A program made the translations under genes and the position numbers. Of a DNA stretch of 64,000 nt, positions 9,888-19,107 are shown piece by piece. The notes below the pieces were generated by a model. That model searched no databases. It had not been told where the DNA came from and saw only the letters and a program-made list of their open reading frames with translations. The stretch is taken from assembly GCF_900114325.1 (NCBI RefSeq), contig NZ_FOSR01000017.1:1-64000 (forward strand), given 5' to 3'. Position 1 is the stretch's first letter. Each line of letters starts with the position of its first letter. Origin of the DNA: Rhodanobacter glycinis (GTDB lineage: Bacteria; Pseudomonadota; Gammaproteobacteria; Xanthomonadales; Rhodanobacteraceae).

Positions 9888-9957
9888 CCGACGGATCGGG
9901 CAAGCCCGAACCGCGTGCGGCGCATCCTGCACCGCTTGAATCATGACCGCTGCGGCA

Positions 9958-11859
9958 TCAACGCCGCGTGTCGGTTTCCAGTCGCTCGATGAAGCTGGCC
10001 AGCGGCATGCTGCCCAGATCCTCGCCTGAACGGGTACGTACGGAAATCGCGCCATTCTCCTTCTCGCGGTCACCGACCACGAGCAGATAAGGCACTTTCT
10101 GCATCGTATGTTCGCGGATTTTATAGCCGACTTTCTCGTTGCGCAAATCCGATTGTACCCGGAAACCTTTGTCGACAAGGGCTTGCGTCACCTGCCTGAC
10201 GTAATCGGCCTGCGCATCGGTGATATTGAGGACCACCGCCTGCACCGGGGCCAGCCAGGTCGGCAGCAGGCCGGCGTGATGCTCGATCAGGATGCCGATG
10301 AAGCGCTCCATCGAGCCCACGATGGCCCGATGCAGCATCACCGGATGCTTTTTCTGCGAATGTTCGTCGACGTATTCGGCGCCCAGGCGCTCGGGCATCA
10401 TGAAATCGACCTGCATGGTGCCGACCTGCCAGTCGCGGCCGATGGAGTCATGCATGTGGTACTCGATCTTGGGACCGTAGAACGCGCCCTCGCCCGGCAG
10501 CTCGGTCCATTTCACGCCGGCCGCCGACAACGCGCCGCGCAACGCGGCTTCGGCGCGATCCCACACGCCATCGTCACCGATGCGCTTTTCCGGACGCAGC
10601 GCCAGCGCCACGTCGATGTTCTCGAAGCCGAAATCGGCATAGACCTGCATCGCCTGCGCGTGGAACGCCGTCACTTCCGACTGGATCTGCTCGGGGGTGC
10701 AGAAGATGTGGCCGTCGTCCTGGGTGAACGCACGCACGCGCATGATGCCGTGCAGCGCGCCGGATGGCTCGTTGCGATGGCAGCCACCGAATTCGCCGTA
10801 GCGGATCGGCAGCTCGCGGTAGCTATGCAGGCCGGTGTTGAACACCTGCACGTGGCCCGGGCAATTCATCGGCTTCAACGCGAACGTGTGCTTCTCCGAC
10901 TCGGTGAAGAACATGTTCTCCTGGTAGTTGTCCCAATGACCGGACTTCTTCCACAGCGACACGTCCAGCACCTGCGGGCAACGGACTTCCTGGTAGCCAC
11001 TCTTGCGATACACGCCGCGCATGTACTGCTCGACCTGCTGCCAGATCGCCCAGCCATTCGGGTGCCAGAACACCATGCCCGGGCTTTCCTCCTGCTGGTG
11101 GAACAGGTCGAGCTGCTTGCCGATCTTGCGATGGTCGCGCTTCTCGGCCTCCTCCAACTGGAACAGATAGGCCTTCAGATCCTTGTCGTTGAGCCACGCG
11201 GTGCCGTAGATGCGGGTCAGCATCGCGTTGTTCGAATCGCCGCGCCAATAGGCGCCGGCCACCTTCATCAGCTTGAACGAATGCAGCTTGCCGGTGTTCG
11301 GCACGTGCGGGCCGCGGCACAGATCGGTGAACTCGCCCTGCGTATACAGCGACAGATCCTGGTCGGCCGGAATGCCTTCGATGATCTCGGCCTTGTAGGT
11401 CTCGCCCAGGCCACGGAAGAACGCCACCGCCTCGTCGCGCGACTTCACGCTGCGCGTCAGCGGCAGCTTCTCCTCGACGATCTTGTGCATCTCCGCCTCG
11501 ATCTTCGGCAGATCATCGGGCGTGAACGGGCGCTCGTAAGCGAAGTCGTAGTAGAAGCCGTTGTCGATCACCGGGCCGATGGTGACCTGTGCGCCCGGGA
11601 ACAGCCGCTGTACGGCCTGCCCCATCAGGTGCGCGGTGGAATGGCGCAGGATCTCCAGCGCCTCGGGGCTCTTCTCGGTGATGATCTGCAGGCTGGCGTC
11701 GTGCTCGATCGGGAAACTGGCGTCCACCAGCTTGCCGTCGACCTTGCCGGCCAGGGTGGCCTTGGCCAGGCCGGCGCCGATGGAAGCGGCCACATCCTGC
11801 ACGGAAACGGGGTGTTCAAACGGCCTCTTGCTGCCGTCGGGTAGCGTAATCTGGATCAT
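9958..11859 (-). CDS. thrS: Threonyl-tRNA synthetase
   Basis: A 633-residue class II synthetase. It starts [20 protein letters not shown] (TGS domain), then the N2 editing domain with the [11 protein letters not shown] motif (residues about 72-82), the catalytic core with motif 2 ([19 protein letters not shown]) and the zinc ligands Cys, His, His (the Cys in [10 protein letters not shown]). It ends with the anticodon-binding domain. The start at 11859 matches the family; ten extra upstream codons are unlikely to be translated. It is the first gene of the thrS-infC-rpmI-rplT unit, with a promoter and a terminator-like hairpin upstream. Confidence 0.97.
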   Translation of the reverse strand: MIQITLPDGSKRPFEHPVSVQDVAASIGAGLAKATLAGKVDGKLVDASFPIEHDASLQIITEKSPEALEILRHSTAHLMGQAVQRLFPGAQVTIGPVIDNGFYYDFAYERPFTPDDLPKIEAEMHKIVEEKLPLTRSVKSRDEAVAFFRGLGETYKAEIIEGIPADQDLSLYTQGEFTDLCRGPHVPNTGKLHSFKLMKVAGAYWRGDSNNAMLTRIYGTAWLNDKDLKAYLFQLEEAEKRDHRKIGKQLDLFHQQEESPGMVFWHPNGWAIWQQVEQYMRGVYRKSGYQEVRCPQVLDVSLWKKSGHWDNYQENMFFTESEKHTFALKPMNCPGHVQVFNTGLHSYRELPIRYGEFGGCHRNEPSGALHGIMRVRAFTQDDGHIFCTPEQIQSEVTAFHAQAMQVYADFGFENIDVALALRPEKRIGDDGVWDRAEAALRGALSAAGVKWTELPGEGAFYGPKIEYHMHDSIGRDWQVGTMQVDFMMPERLGAEYVDEHSQKKHPVMLHRAIVGSMERFIGILIEHHAGLLPTWLAPVQAVVLNITDAQADYVRQVTQALVDKGFRVQSDLRNEKVGYKIREHTMQKVPYLLVVGDREKENGAISVRTRSGEDLGSMPLASFIERLETDTRR

Positions 11860-11929
11860 GTCGGTCTGGTCTGCTGCATCGCCCTGCACGGGCGGACGAA
11901 CGGGGAAAAGGCGGGCCGAAGCCGGCCAA

Positions 11930-11953
11930 CAAAAAAGGGCGCACAGCGCCCTT
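11930..11953 (-). terminator. Terminator-like hairpin in the thrS leader (possible attenuator)
   Basis: On the minus strand AAGGGCGC-TGT-GCGCCCTT is followed by a run of T residues, a textbook intrinsic terminator. It lies about 110 nt after the predicted transcription start and about 70 nt before the thrS ATG, in the same direction, with no gene between promoter and hairpin. That is the geometry of an attenuator. No T-box (no AGGGTGGAACCGCG-like motif) and no convincing Thr-rich leader peptide were found. Confidence 0.6.
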
Positions 11954-12069
11954 CGACAAGCTCAGGCCTGGCACCGGAATCAGCTGGGGAATCGGCTAGT
12001 GTCCATGTCGCACGCTCGACCGGCAGATGGCTGCGGGTCACCTTTTCGCTGGTGTCGGAGAGAAGCAGA

Positions 12070-12098
12070 AAACTAGCCCGGCCGAGGCGGGCTGTCAA
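12070..12098 (-). promoter_or_regulatory. Sigma-70 promoter for thrS
   Basis: On the minus strand TTGACA (12098-12093) is separated by exactly 17 nt from TAGTTT (12075-12070). The -35 is perfect. Transcription would begin near 12063, giving a leader of about 200 nt before thrS that contains the terminator-like hairpin at 11930-11953. Confidence 0.65.
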
Positions 12099-12187
12099 CG
12101 GAGGAGGTGATCCGAGGCCAGGCCTTCCGCTCGCCATTCCTTTCGCACGGGACTCGAACTTCGGCGCCACCAGCCCATCGATTGCCG

Positions 12188-12331
12188 TCATCCCAGCGAA
12201 AGCTCACTGCTGTCCGGAATAACCCGGGCATGGCTCCGAGGAACGAAGGCGTGGCGATGTTTGCCCGGAATGCAGCAAGGAGGTGACTCCACATCGGCAG
12301 GCGATGACCTATCGTGCTCGTCATCCCGGCG
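12188..12331 (-). repeat. Second copy of the dispersed repeat of about 145 bp (opposite orientation)
   Basis: Reverse-complemented, this stretch aligns with 287-431. Both start CGCCGGGATGACGAG, share GGAGTC and CTTG(T/C)TGCAT blocks in the middle, and end with TTATTCCGGACAGCAGTGAG at the core (12222-12205 here). The middle is more diverged than the ends. It lies in the long spacer between thrS and the porin gene, partly overlapping the hairpin that follows. Confidence 0.65.
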
Positions 12332-12405
12332 AAGGCCGGGATCCAGTGACGACCACGCTTGCTCAAGCCACACAGTCACTGGATTCCGGCCTTCGCCGGA
12401 ATGAC
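12320..12405. repeat. Long imperfect inverted repeat (31-bp arms)
   Basis: The arm at 12320-12350 and its complement at 12375-12405 differ at only 2 of 31 positions. Each reads as GTCATYCCGGCGAAGGCC in the outer part and CGGRATCCAGTGAC in the inner part, with a 24-nt loop. This is the GGCGAAGGCCGG type of intergenic palindrome common in this family. A further core copy (TTATTCCGGATAGCAGTG, one mismatch) follows at 12458-12475. No gene is seen from 11860 to 12549. Confidence 0.8.
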
Positions 12406-12549
12406 GGGCAAAAACCGATTTCGGCATATGCCACCGCACGACTGCGGGTATTCGAAATTATTCCGGATAGCAGTGTACGAAGGCCGGGATCCAGTACCTC
12501 CAGGTTGTCGCGAGGAAAGTCGCTGGAATGACGAGCAGAAGCCCTCTCC

Positions 12550-13926
12550 CTAGAAGTAATACCCGAAGTTGATGTTGAAGCGATGCTCCACCCCACCGTT
12601 GCCGGCCATGCTGCCGCCGATGAACGGCTGGTTGCGTGCGGTGACGAAGTCGAAATAGGTGAACAGGCCGCCCGCCGCCATCGACATGCCGGTGATGTTC
12701 ATCCACGTATGCGGCAGGTGGCCGGACTTGTGGTTCACCAGCGAGTAGTCGTTGTAGAAGGTGAGCGCAGTGATCGGCCCCCATGACACCGGCAGCTTGT
12801 AGGCCACGTTGCCGGTGTAGCTGTGCGCCCGTGCCGCGATGGAATCGTAGAAATCGTACGCGCCCACCGCCAGGCGATCGGCACCATCGTTGACATGATA
12901 GGCATAGCGCGCCGCCTGCAACTGCAGGTTCCAGCGACCGATGTCGGTGTTCATGTGCAGCGCTTCGGCGTCGTAATGGCCTACCCGCTGCGTGCTGCTT
13001 TCCAGGCTGCCGCGCAGGGCGGACGCGCCCACCTCGACCGAGCTGTGCTCGCCCGGGCGGAAGGTGTAGGCCATCCGCGCCGCACCGGTATCGGCCACGC
13101 CGATCGGGTGCGCCGGATCGTCGAAGTTGCCTTCGCCAGGCAACCGGTAGCCCACCACGTTGTAGGTGTAGCTGTCGGCTCGATTGCTGACGAAGCCGTC
13201 GACACCGCCCATCGAATCGTTCTTGAAGAAGCCGATCTGCACGTTCCACGGATCACCACTGTGCACGTACAGCGCACCCATCTGGTAGCTGTCTTCCAGC
13301 CCCAGGTAATAGTTGGAGCTGAAGAAATAGTTGTGCGAGTCGAACGGCTGGTTGCCGAACGGCACGCGGGTGAGGCCGAGCTGGCCTTCGTCCTTGTCGG
13401 TGAACTTGTAGCCGACCCAGGCGTGATGGATCGCGCTCATGTACTGGAACCAGCGGTACTGGGCGGACAATTCCACATTGCCGATCGAACCGTTGAGATC
13501 GAGCCGGAAGATGTCGAAATCCATGTCGCCACGGCGCTTGCGGTTGCCCTTGTTGTAGCCCTCGCGGCTGTACTGGAAGCGCACCGCGCCACCCAGCTTG
13601 ATGCCGTCCTTGCTGGCGCTGGCGGCCGCCTGGCGGCTGTCGTCCGACTTGGCTTTCGTGTCGGCCACCGCCACCGTTTCGGCACCATCTGTTGCCGTGT
13701 CGGCATCCGTCGCTTTTGCGGACGTCGCGACCGTAGCCTGCGCCGGGTGCTGCTTCATGCTGTCCAGCTCGCGCTGCAAGGCATCGATCTGTGCCTGCAT
13801 CGCGGCGATCTGGGCGGGGCTGTAGTGCTGCGTGGCGGACGCATCCTGCTGCGCTGCCTGCGCCGGCATGGCCAGGCAAGCGCCCAAGCCGATGGCGATG
13901 GCGCAGGCCAATGGTTGGAAGGTCAT
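12550..13926 (-). CDS. Outer-membrane porin, trimeric type with N-terminal coiled coil
   Basis: A 458-residue outer-membrane protein. A signal peptide (cleavage near PAQA-AQQ) is followed by a Gln/Ala-rich coiled coil (about residues 35-60, AQIAAMQAQIDALQREL) and then a beta barrel rich in alternating aromatic strands that ends in FGYYF, the C-terminal aromatic signature recognised by the Bam machinery. This layout fits the OprO/P-like or DcaP-like porin groups. The start MTFQPL at 13926 is chosen because GAGG lies nine nt upstream; nearby ATGs at 13935 and 13947 are possible. It is encoded just downstream of the betaine-type ABC importer, so it may let the same solutes across the outer membrane; this is inference only. 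Confidence 0.75.
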   Translation of the reverse strand: MTFQPLACAIAIGLGACLAMPAQAAQQDASATQHYSPAQIAAMQAQIDALQRELDSMKQHPAQATVATSAKATDADTATDGAETVAVADTKAKSDDSRQAAASASKDGIKLGGAVRFQYSREGYNKGNRKRRGDMDFDIFRLDLNGSIGNVELSAQYRWFQYMSAIHHAWVGYKFTDKDEGQLGLTRVPFGNQPFDSHNYFFSSNYYLGLEDSYQMGALYVHSGDPWNVQIGFFKNDSMGGVDGFVSNRADSYTYNVVGYRLPGEGNFDDPAHPIGVADTGAARMAYTFRPGEHSSVEVGASALRGSLESSTQRVGHYDAEALHMNTDIGRWNLQLQAARYAYHVNDGADRLAVGAYDFYDSIAARAHSYTGNVAYKLPVSWGPITALTFYNDYSLVNHKSGHLPHTWMNITGMSMAAGGLFTYFDFVTARNQPFIGGSMAGNGGVEHRFNINFGYYF

Positions 13927-14043
13927 GGGTTTCATCCTCGTGAACAAAAATGGCCGCGCGTCGCGGCGCCACGCGCCGGAATTGGCGCGCAGGCGCCCGC
14001 GCTGCCCGAACCGGGCAACGGGAAACGATGCGGACGAACATCA

Positions 14044-14067
14044 GGTCCGGCGCCTGGGCGCCGGACC
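14044..14067 (-). terminator. Strong hairpin between the betaine-binding gene and the porin gene
   Basis: GGTCCGGCGC and GCGCCGGACC form a perfect 10-bp stem with loop CTGG, starting 5 nt after the binding-protein stop on the minus strand. There is no T run after it, so it may be a stabilising hairpin that separates expression of the ABC genes from the porin, or a weak terminator. Confidence 0.45.
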
Positions 14068-14072
14068 CGGGA

Positions 14073-14987
14073 TCAAGGCGTGTCGGACACCCAGCCGGCA
14101 ACCTTCTGCGGATGCGCCTTCACCCAGTCATGGGCATCGGCCGCCGCATCGGCGCCCTGCTTCTGGTCTTCCGCCATCACCTGCTGCATTTCCTCGGGCG
14201 ACCAGTGGAAGCCGTCGAGCACGCGCCAGGCGCCGGGCATGTCCTGCTTCAGGCCCTTGCGCGCCAGCGTGTCGATATCCTCGGCACCGCCGAACACGCC
14301 CTTGGGATCGGACAGGTACTTCAGCTTCCAGCGCGCCCACATCCAGTGCGGCGTCCAGCCGGTGACCACAATCCACTGGTGGTTGTCGATAGCACTCTTC
14401 AGCGCCGCCGTCATGGTGGCGCCGCTGCCGTCGACCAGCTTGAGCGGCAGCTTGTAGGCTTCGATGGCCTTCTGTGTGATGCCCATCTCGCCGGCACCGG
14501 GATCGATGCCGACGATCCGGTCCTGGAACTTGTCGGCGTTGGCCGCCAACTGGTCGATCGAATCGATGCTGACGTAGTCGGGCACGACCAGACCGATCTT
14601 GGTACCGGTCATGTTGGGACCGAGATTGTCCAGCTTGTCCTTGGTGCGCGCGTAGTAATTGGCATGGGTGCTGGGCAGCCATGCGCATACGGTGGCATCG
14701 GCGTCGCCATTGGCAATCGCCGAATACATGGCTGCGCCGCTTACCGACAGCGCCTTGACCTTGTAGCCCTGCTGTTCCAGCACGGCCTGCACCACGTGGG
14801 TGGCCGCCGTGCAACTGGCCCATTCCACATAGACCAGCGTCACGGTCTTCGAGGCGTGGTCGCCGGTCGCCGGAGTAGCCGCATTGTCTTGCGCGGCGCC
14901 CTGTCCGGATGGCGAACAGGCGGCCAGTGCAACGGCGGCCAGTGCGCCGACAACCGCCGTGCGCAAACGATTCTTCTGGATTCCCAT
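14073..14987 (-). CDS. Glycine betaine/choline-type ABC transporter substrate-binding lipoprotein
   Basis: A 304-residue OpuAC/ProX-like periplasmic binding protein. The lipobox LAAC near residue 24 marks it as a lipoprotein, unlike soluble E. coli ProX. Tryptophans that could form the quaternary-ammonium cage are visible in YVEWASCTAATHV and in GWTPHWMWARWKLKYL. The start MGIQKNRLRT has a good Shine-Dalgarno (AGGAGA). It is the last gene of the proV-proW-binding protein order, 26 nt after the permease. Betaine, proline betaine, choline or carnitine are all possible ligands. Confidence 0.88.
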   Translation of the reverse strand: MGIQKNRLRTAVVGALAAVALAACSPSGQGAAQDNAATPATGDHASKTVTLVYVEWASCTAATHVVQAVLEQQGYKVKALSVSGAAMYSAIANGDADATVCAWLPSTHANYYARTKDKLDNLGPNMTGTKIGLVVPDYVSIDSIDQLAANADKFQDRIVGIDPGAGEMGITQKAIEAYKLPLKLVDGSGATMTAALKSAIDNHQWIVVTGWTPHWMWARWKLKYLSDPKGVFGGAEDIDTLARKGLKQDMPGAWRVLDGFHWSPEEMQQVMAEDQKQGADAAADAHDWVKAHPQKVAGWVSDTP

Positions 14988-15013
14988 GGCTTTCTCCTGT
15001 GGCTGTGCCGCGA

Positions 15014-15865
15014 TCACTTCGCGGCCTTGGCGGACGGGTTGCGCCCGATTCGTTGGGTGACCCGGTCGAGGATCATGGCGAGGATGACGATGGCGATGCC
15101 GGCCTCGAAGCCCTTGCCGGGCTCCAGCCGCTGGATCGCCTGCCACACCACGCCACCGAGGCCGCCGGCACCGATCATGGCAGCGATCACCACCATCGAC
15201 AGCGACAACATGATGGTCTGGTTGATGCCGGCCATGATCGTCGGCACGGCCATCGGCAACTGCACCTTGAACAGTTTCTGGCGACGGGTGGAACCGAACG
15301 CATCGGCCGCTTCGATCAGGTCGCCGGGCACCTGGCGGATACCCAGCGCGGTGAGCCGGATGGTCGGTGGCGTGGCGAAGATCACCGTGGCCACGCTGGC
15401 CGACACTGCGCCCAGACCGAAGAACGGAATCGCCGGAATCAGGTACACGAAGGCCGGCATGGTCTGCATGAAATCGAGGATCGGCATTACCACTTTCGAG
15501 GCGCGCGTACTGAGCGCCGCAAAGATACCCAGCGGCAAGCCGATGGCCACGGCGATCGCGGTGGAAATCAGCACCAGGGTGAAGGTTTCCACCGTGGCCG
15601 ACCACAGTCTCAAATCCCACAGCAGCAACAGGCCGAGCAGGCTGAACACGGCTACGCGCCAACCGGCGGCGCGCCAGGCCAGCAGCGCCACGATGATGAT
15701 CAGCAGCCACGGCGGCAGCCACAACAGGCCATGCACCAGGCCATCGATCAGGATCGAGATGATGTGACTGAAGGCCTTGGTGATGAAGGCGATGTGCAGC
15801 GTGAGCCAGTCCAGCGCCACGTCGATGCCATGCGCCAGCGGCAATTTCGGAATGGTGAAATTCAT
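15014..15865 (-). CDS. Glycine betaine-type ABC transporter permease
   Basis: A 283-residue ProW/OpuAB-like inner-membrane permease. The N-terminal amphipathic stretch is followed by about six to seven hydrophobic segments. The permease coupling region is visible at GAGGLGGVVWQAIQRLEPGKG, the conserved EAA-like loop that contacts the ATPase. It is shorter than E. coli ProW (no long periplasmic N-tail) and close to Bacillus OpuAB. Its ATG overlaps the stop of the ATPase gene by 4 nt (ATGA), showing translational coupling. Confidence 0.9.
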   Translation of the reverse strand: MNFTIPKLPLAHGIDVALDWLTLHIAFITKAFSHIISILIDGLVHGLLWLPPWLLIIIVALLAWRAAGWRVAVFSLLGLLLLWDLRLWSATVETFTLVLISTAIAVAIGLPLGIFAALSTRASKVVMPILDFMQTMPAFVYLIPAIPFFGLGAVSASVATVIFATPPTIRLTALGIRQVPGDLIEAADAFGSTRRQKLFKVQLPMAVPTIMAGINQTIMLSLSMVVIAAMIGAGGLGGVVWQAIQRLEPGKGFEAGIAIVILAMILDRVTQRIGRNPSAKAAK

Positions 15866-17094
15866 GCGTTCGCGCTCCTTTCATCCGACTCGGGCGCGGC
15901 ATCGGCGGGATGATTCGCACTGCTCTGCGCCAGCGCGTTGATCACGCGCGGCCGGGTGACCACGCCCAGCAGCTTGCGTTGCTCGTCCACCACCGGCAGA
16001 CGGTAGGGCCAGGTGGCCATGAGGTTGATGATGTCGGTCAGCGGCGTGTCGGGCGCAATGGTGGGCGCATCGTGCTGGATCAGCTCGGCAATGCTCTTGC
16101 GACCGTCCTGCACCGCCTTGCCCAACTCGTCGAGCGTGACAGTCCCCACCAACGTGTGATCGCGTTCGACCACCAGCATGCTGGTGTCGCTGCCCTCGGT
16201 CATCTTGTGCAATACCGTGCGCGGACCGTCCTGCGGGAACGCCACTTCGCGCGCGCGTCCCATCACGGTACGTGCCGTCAGCACCCGCGACATGTCCACG
16301 TTCTCCACGAAACGCTCGACGTAGGCATTGGCCGGGTTGTTGAGGATGTCCTCGGGCGTGCCGATCTGCACCACGCGGCCGTCCTTCATCAACACGATGC
16401 GGTCGCCGATCTGCAGCGCCTCGTCCAGATCGTGGGTGATGAACACGATGGTCTTCTTCATGCGCCGTTGCAGCGACGCCAGCTCCTGCTGCATGTCGCG
16501 GCGAATCAGCGGGTCGAGCGCACTGAATGCCTCGTCCATCAGCAGGATGTCCGACTTCACCGCCAGTGCGCGGGCCAAGCCCACGCGCTGCTGCATGCCG
16601 CCGCTGAGCTGGCCGGGGCGGGAATCTTCCCAGCCTTTCAGGCCCACCAGCTCCAGCGCCTCGAGCGCACGCTGGCGACGCTCGGCGGCGTCGACGCCCT
16701 GCACTTCCAGCCCGTAGGCGGCGTTGTCCGCCACGCTGCGATGCGGGAACAAGGCAAAGTGCTGGAACACCATGCTGATCTTGCGCCGACGCAGATCGAG
16801 CAATTGCTCATGGTCGAACCTGGTGATGTCCTCGCCGTCGATGAAGATGCTGCCGCGGCTGGACGGATTGAGACAGTTGAGGCAACGCAGCAAGGTCGAC
16901 TTGCCGCTGCCGCTCAGCCCCATGATGACGAGCAGCTCGCCCTCTTCCACGTCGAAGGACACGTCGGCGATGCCGACCGCATGTCCCGCCTTGCGGATAT
17001 CCGCGTTGCCCACACCCTGGTCGAGCATGCGCAATGCCTGCTCCGGATGTGGCCCAAAGACCTTGGTGAGATGTTCGACCTTGATTTTCTGCAT
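15862..17094 (-). CDS. Glycine betaine-type ABC transporter ATP-binding protein with CBS domains
   Basis: A 410-residue ProV/OpuAA-type ATPase. Walker A is GLSGSGKST, the signature [15 protein letters not shown] and Walker [14 protein letters not shown]. Tandem CBS domains occupy about residues 275-395 and in OpuA sense ionic strength, so the importer is probably switched on by osmotic stress. The start [14 protein letters not shown] follows the family. It is the first gene of the minus-strand operon, with a TTGAGA-17-TAGAAT promoter about 150 nt upstream. Confidence 0.93.
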   Translation of the reverse strand: MQKIKVEHLTKVFGPHPEQALRMLDQGVGNADIRKAGHAVGIADVSFDVEEGELLVIMGLSGSGKSTLLRCLNCLNPSSRGSIFIDGEDITRFDHEQLLDLRRRKISMVFQHFALFPHRSVADNAAYGLEVQGVDAAERRQRALEALELVGLKGWEDSRPGQLSGGMQQRVGLARALAVKSDILLMDEAFSALDPLIRRDMQQELASLQRRMKKTIVFITHDLDEALQIGDRIVLMKDGRVVQIGTPEDILNNPANAYVERFVENVDMSRVLTARTVMGRAREVAFPQDGPRTVLHKMTEGSDTSMLVVERDHTLVGTVTLDELGKAVQDGRKSIAELIQHDAPTIAPDTPLTDIINLMATWPYRLPVVDEQRKLLGVVTRPRVINALAQSSANHPADAAPESDERSANA

Positions 17095-17454
17095 GGCTCC
17101 TTTGCCTGGATGATTGCCGCAAAGCGATGGCGACATCGCGCGACTGCGCTTCAAGCGAAGCGCCGCGGGCAAACACTGGGCAAAAGGACACTAGGGGTCG
17201 GAGGCATGCAGCGCATGCCGGCCCAGGTTCGGGAAGGGTGATCGGCTTATTCTACCTGAACGGAGCGACTATCTCAAACACGTGCGCGATGCAATAGGCC
17301 AATCCCCCGCGTTTCAGCACGACATTTCGCTTCCGCTCAGCAAGCAAATTCGCCCCGACAGTGAAGCCCGTCGTCCACCATGCTTACCGCAATGAAGCCT
17401 CGCACGCGGCAGGCCGCTAGAATGATTCGCCCCGTCACACCTTCGGAATCACCC
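17095..17454. other. Divergent intergenic region between the ABC operon and the epimerase
   Basis: This 360-bp stretch has no convincing gene. It holds the minus-strand promoter at 17249-17277. On the plus side a TAGAAT (17418-17423) lies about 30 nt upstream of the epimerase start but has no clear -35 at the right distance. Nothing else stands out. Confidence 0.5.
17249..17277 (-). promoter_or_regulatory. Sigma-70 promoter for the betaine ABC operon
   Basis: On the minus strand TTGAGA (17277-17272) and TAGAAT (17254-17249) are separated by exactly 17 nt. The predicted transcript starts near 17242, leaving a leader of about 150 nt before the ATPase gene. No operator dyad was recognised. Confidence 0.6.
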
Positions 17455-18462
17455 ATGCGCATCCTCGTCACCGGTACCGCCGGCTTCATCGGCGCCGCAC
17501 TGGCGCAACGACTGCTCGACCGCGGCGACGAGGTGCTGGGCATCGACAACCACAACGATTACTACGATCCCTCGCTGAAAGAAGCGCGCCTGGCACGCTT
17601 CGTCGATCACCCGGGTTACGCCCACCGGCGCGCCGACCTGGCCGACGCCAGCGCGGTCAACGATGCCTTTGCCAGCTTCAAGCCGCAGCGCGTGGTGAAC
17701 CTGGCCGCGCAGGCCGGCGTGCGCTATTCGCTGACGAATCCGCAGGCCTATCTGCAGAGCAATCTGGTCGGTTTCGGCAACATCCTCGAAGGCTGCCGCC
17801 ACCACGCGGTCGAGCACCTGGTCTACGCCTCCTCCAGCTCGGTGTACGGCGCCAATCGCAAGATGCCGTTCGCGGTGGAAGACGCCGTCGACCATCCGGT
17901 CAGCCTGTATGCCGCCAGCAAGAAAGCCAACGAACTGATGGCGCACAGCTACAGCCACCTGTACGGTTTGCCCACCACCGGCCTGCGCTTCTTCACCGTG
18001 TATGGCCCGTGGGGCCGACCGGACATGTCGCCGATGCTGTTCGCCGACCGGATCAGTCGTGGCGAGCCGATCGACGTGTTCAACCACGGCAACCACAGCC
18101 GCGACTTCACCTATATCGACGACATCGTCGAAGGCGTGATCCGCACGCTCGACCATCCGGCCGAACCCGATCCGGGCTACGACGCGGAAGCGCCGAATCC
18201 CGGCACCTCGAACGCGCCCTATCGCGTCTACAACATCGGCAACGACCAGCCGGTACAGCTGATGCGTTTCATCGAACTGCTGGAACAAAACCTGGGGCGA
18301 AGCGTGGAGAAGCGCCTGCTGCCGATGCAGCCCGGCGACGTGCCGGACACCTGGGCTGACGTGTCGGCGCTGCGCCGTGACGTGGGCTATGCGCCGGGAA
18401 CGTCCATCGAGGACGGCGTGGCGCGCTTCGTGGATTGGTATCGGGAGTACTTCAATCGCTGA
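17455..18462 (+). CDS. NAD-dependent nucleotide-sugar epimerase (UDP-glucuronate 4-epimerase-like)
   Basis: A 335-residue extended short-chain dehydrogenase. The NAD motif TGTAGFIGAALAQRLL is at the N-terminus, the catalytic YxxxK pair in SLYAASKKANELMAHSY and the Ser/Thr of the triad in YASSSSVYG. The segment GLRFFTVYGPWGRPDMSP is typical of the UDP-glucuronate 4-epimerase (CapI/LpsL) subgroup, which makes UDP-galacturonate for LPS or capsule; UDP-glucose 4-epimerase is the alternative. The start MRILVTGTAGFIG fits the family, with ATGs upstream not conserved. It is a single gene, followed by a REP-type palindrome. Confidence 0.88.
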   Translation: MRILVTGTAGFIGAALAQRLLDRGDEVLGIDNHNDYYDPSLKEARLARFVDHPGYAHRRADLADASAVNDAFASFKPQRVVNLAAQAGVRYSLTNPQAYLQSNLVGFGNILEGCRHHAVEHLVYASSSSVYGANRKMPFAVEDAVDHPVSLYAASKKANELMAHSYSHLYGLPTTGLRFFTVYGPWGRPDMSPMLFADRISRGEPIDVFNHGNHSRDFTYIDDIVEGVIRTLDHPAEPDPGYDAEAPNPGTSNAPYRVYNIGNDQPVQLMRFIELLEQNLGRSVEKRLLPMQPGDVPDTWADVSALRRDVGYAPGTSIEDGVARFVDWYREYFNR

Positions 18463-18470
18463 CTATCCGG

Positions 18471-18545
18471 TAGGAGCGCACCCTGTGCGCGAATGCTCTC
18501 GGCCAGACCTCGCAAAAAGCCTTTCGCGCACAGGGTGCGCTCCTA
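18471..18545. repeat. REP-type inverted pair with perfect 23-bp arms
   Basis: TAGGAGCGCACCCTGTGCGC plus GAA at 18471-18493 is matched perfectly by its complement at 18523-18545, with 29 nt between. Each arm contains its own smaller GCGCACCCTGTGCGC palindrome. This two-hairpin layout is that of a REPIN. It sits between the convergent ends of the epimerase and hemJ and may serve as a terminator for both. Confidence 0.85.
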
Positions 18546-18554
18546 CACGCATCG

Positions 18555-19004
18555 TCAGAACGGCTTGGCCAGCACCAGGTAGACCACGCCCAGCAGCAGC
18601 AGCACCGGCAATTCGTTGAGCCAGCGCAACGCCTTCGCGGACGGCAGCGCGATGCCTTTGCCGCTGCGCTTCAACAGGCGCCCGACCCACACGAAATAGA
18701 CCAGCAGCAACGCCACCAGGGTCAGCTTGGCATCGATCCAGTGCATGCCCGCCACCACGTTGGGCAACGCCGATGGCCACAGCCGCCATCCCTGCCACAG
18801 CGTCAACCCGAACAGGAAGGCGATGCCGAACATGTTGTGGCCGAACTTGTACAGCCGCCGCCCCATCAACAACAGCCGCGCCTTCACCGCCGGCTCTTCG
18901 CCGGCTTCGGCAAGGTTGACCAGGATGCGCGGCAGGTAGAACACGGTGGCCATCCAGGCGATCACGAACACCACATGAAAGCTCTTGATCCACACGTAAA
19001 GCAT
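18555..19004 (-). CDS. hemJ: Protoporphyrinogen IX oxidase, HemJ type
   Basis: A 149-residue inner-membrane protein of the HemJ (UPF0093) family with four hydrophobic segments, performing the last oxidation before ferrochelatase in haem synthesis. Family features are visible in order: the N-terminal WIKSFHVVFVIAWMATVFYL with its conserved His, PR in FYLPRILV, RRLYKFG, MHWIDAKL and the C-terminal LNELPVLLLLGVVYLVLAKPF. The start at 19004 is preferred because HemJ proteins begin M(L)xWxKxxH; ATG 19013 is possible. It lies downstream of an outer-membrane protein gene on the same strand, with 103 bp between them containing a small hairpin. Confidence 0.85.
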   Translation of the reverse strand: MLYVWIKSFHVVFVIAWMATVFYLPRILVNLAEAGEEPAVKARLLLMGRRLYKFGHNMFGIAFLFGLTLWQGWRLWPSALPNVVAGMHWIDAKLTLVALLLVYFVWVGRLLKRSGKGIALPSAKALRWLNELPVLLLLGVVYLVLAKPF

Positions 19005-19107
19005 CGCCGGCATCCGCGTCAGAAGATGTCGGCGATTCTTGCACAAAGCACACGGCACCAAGCTGCCTGCGCCTGAGGTGCGACCGCCGGCCGCACCTGG
19101 GTGAGCG

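Noticed and set aside
11856-12191. Frame with several Thr codons upstream of thrS as a leader peptide
   Set aside because: It runs through the terminator hairpin and into thrS without a stop in the right place; Thr codons are not clustered.
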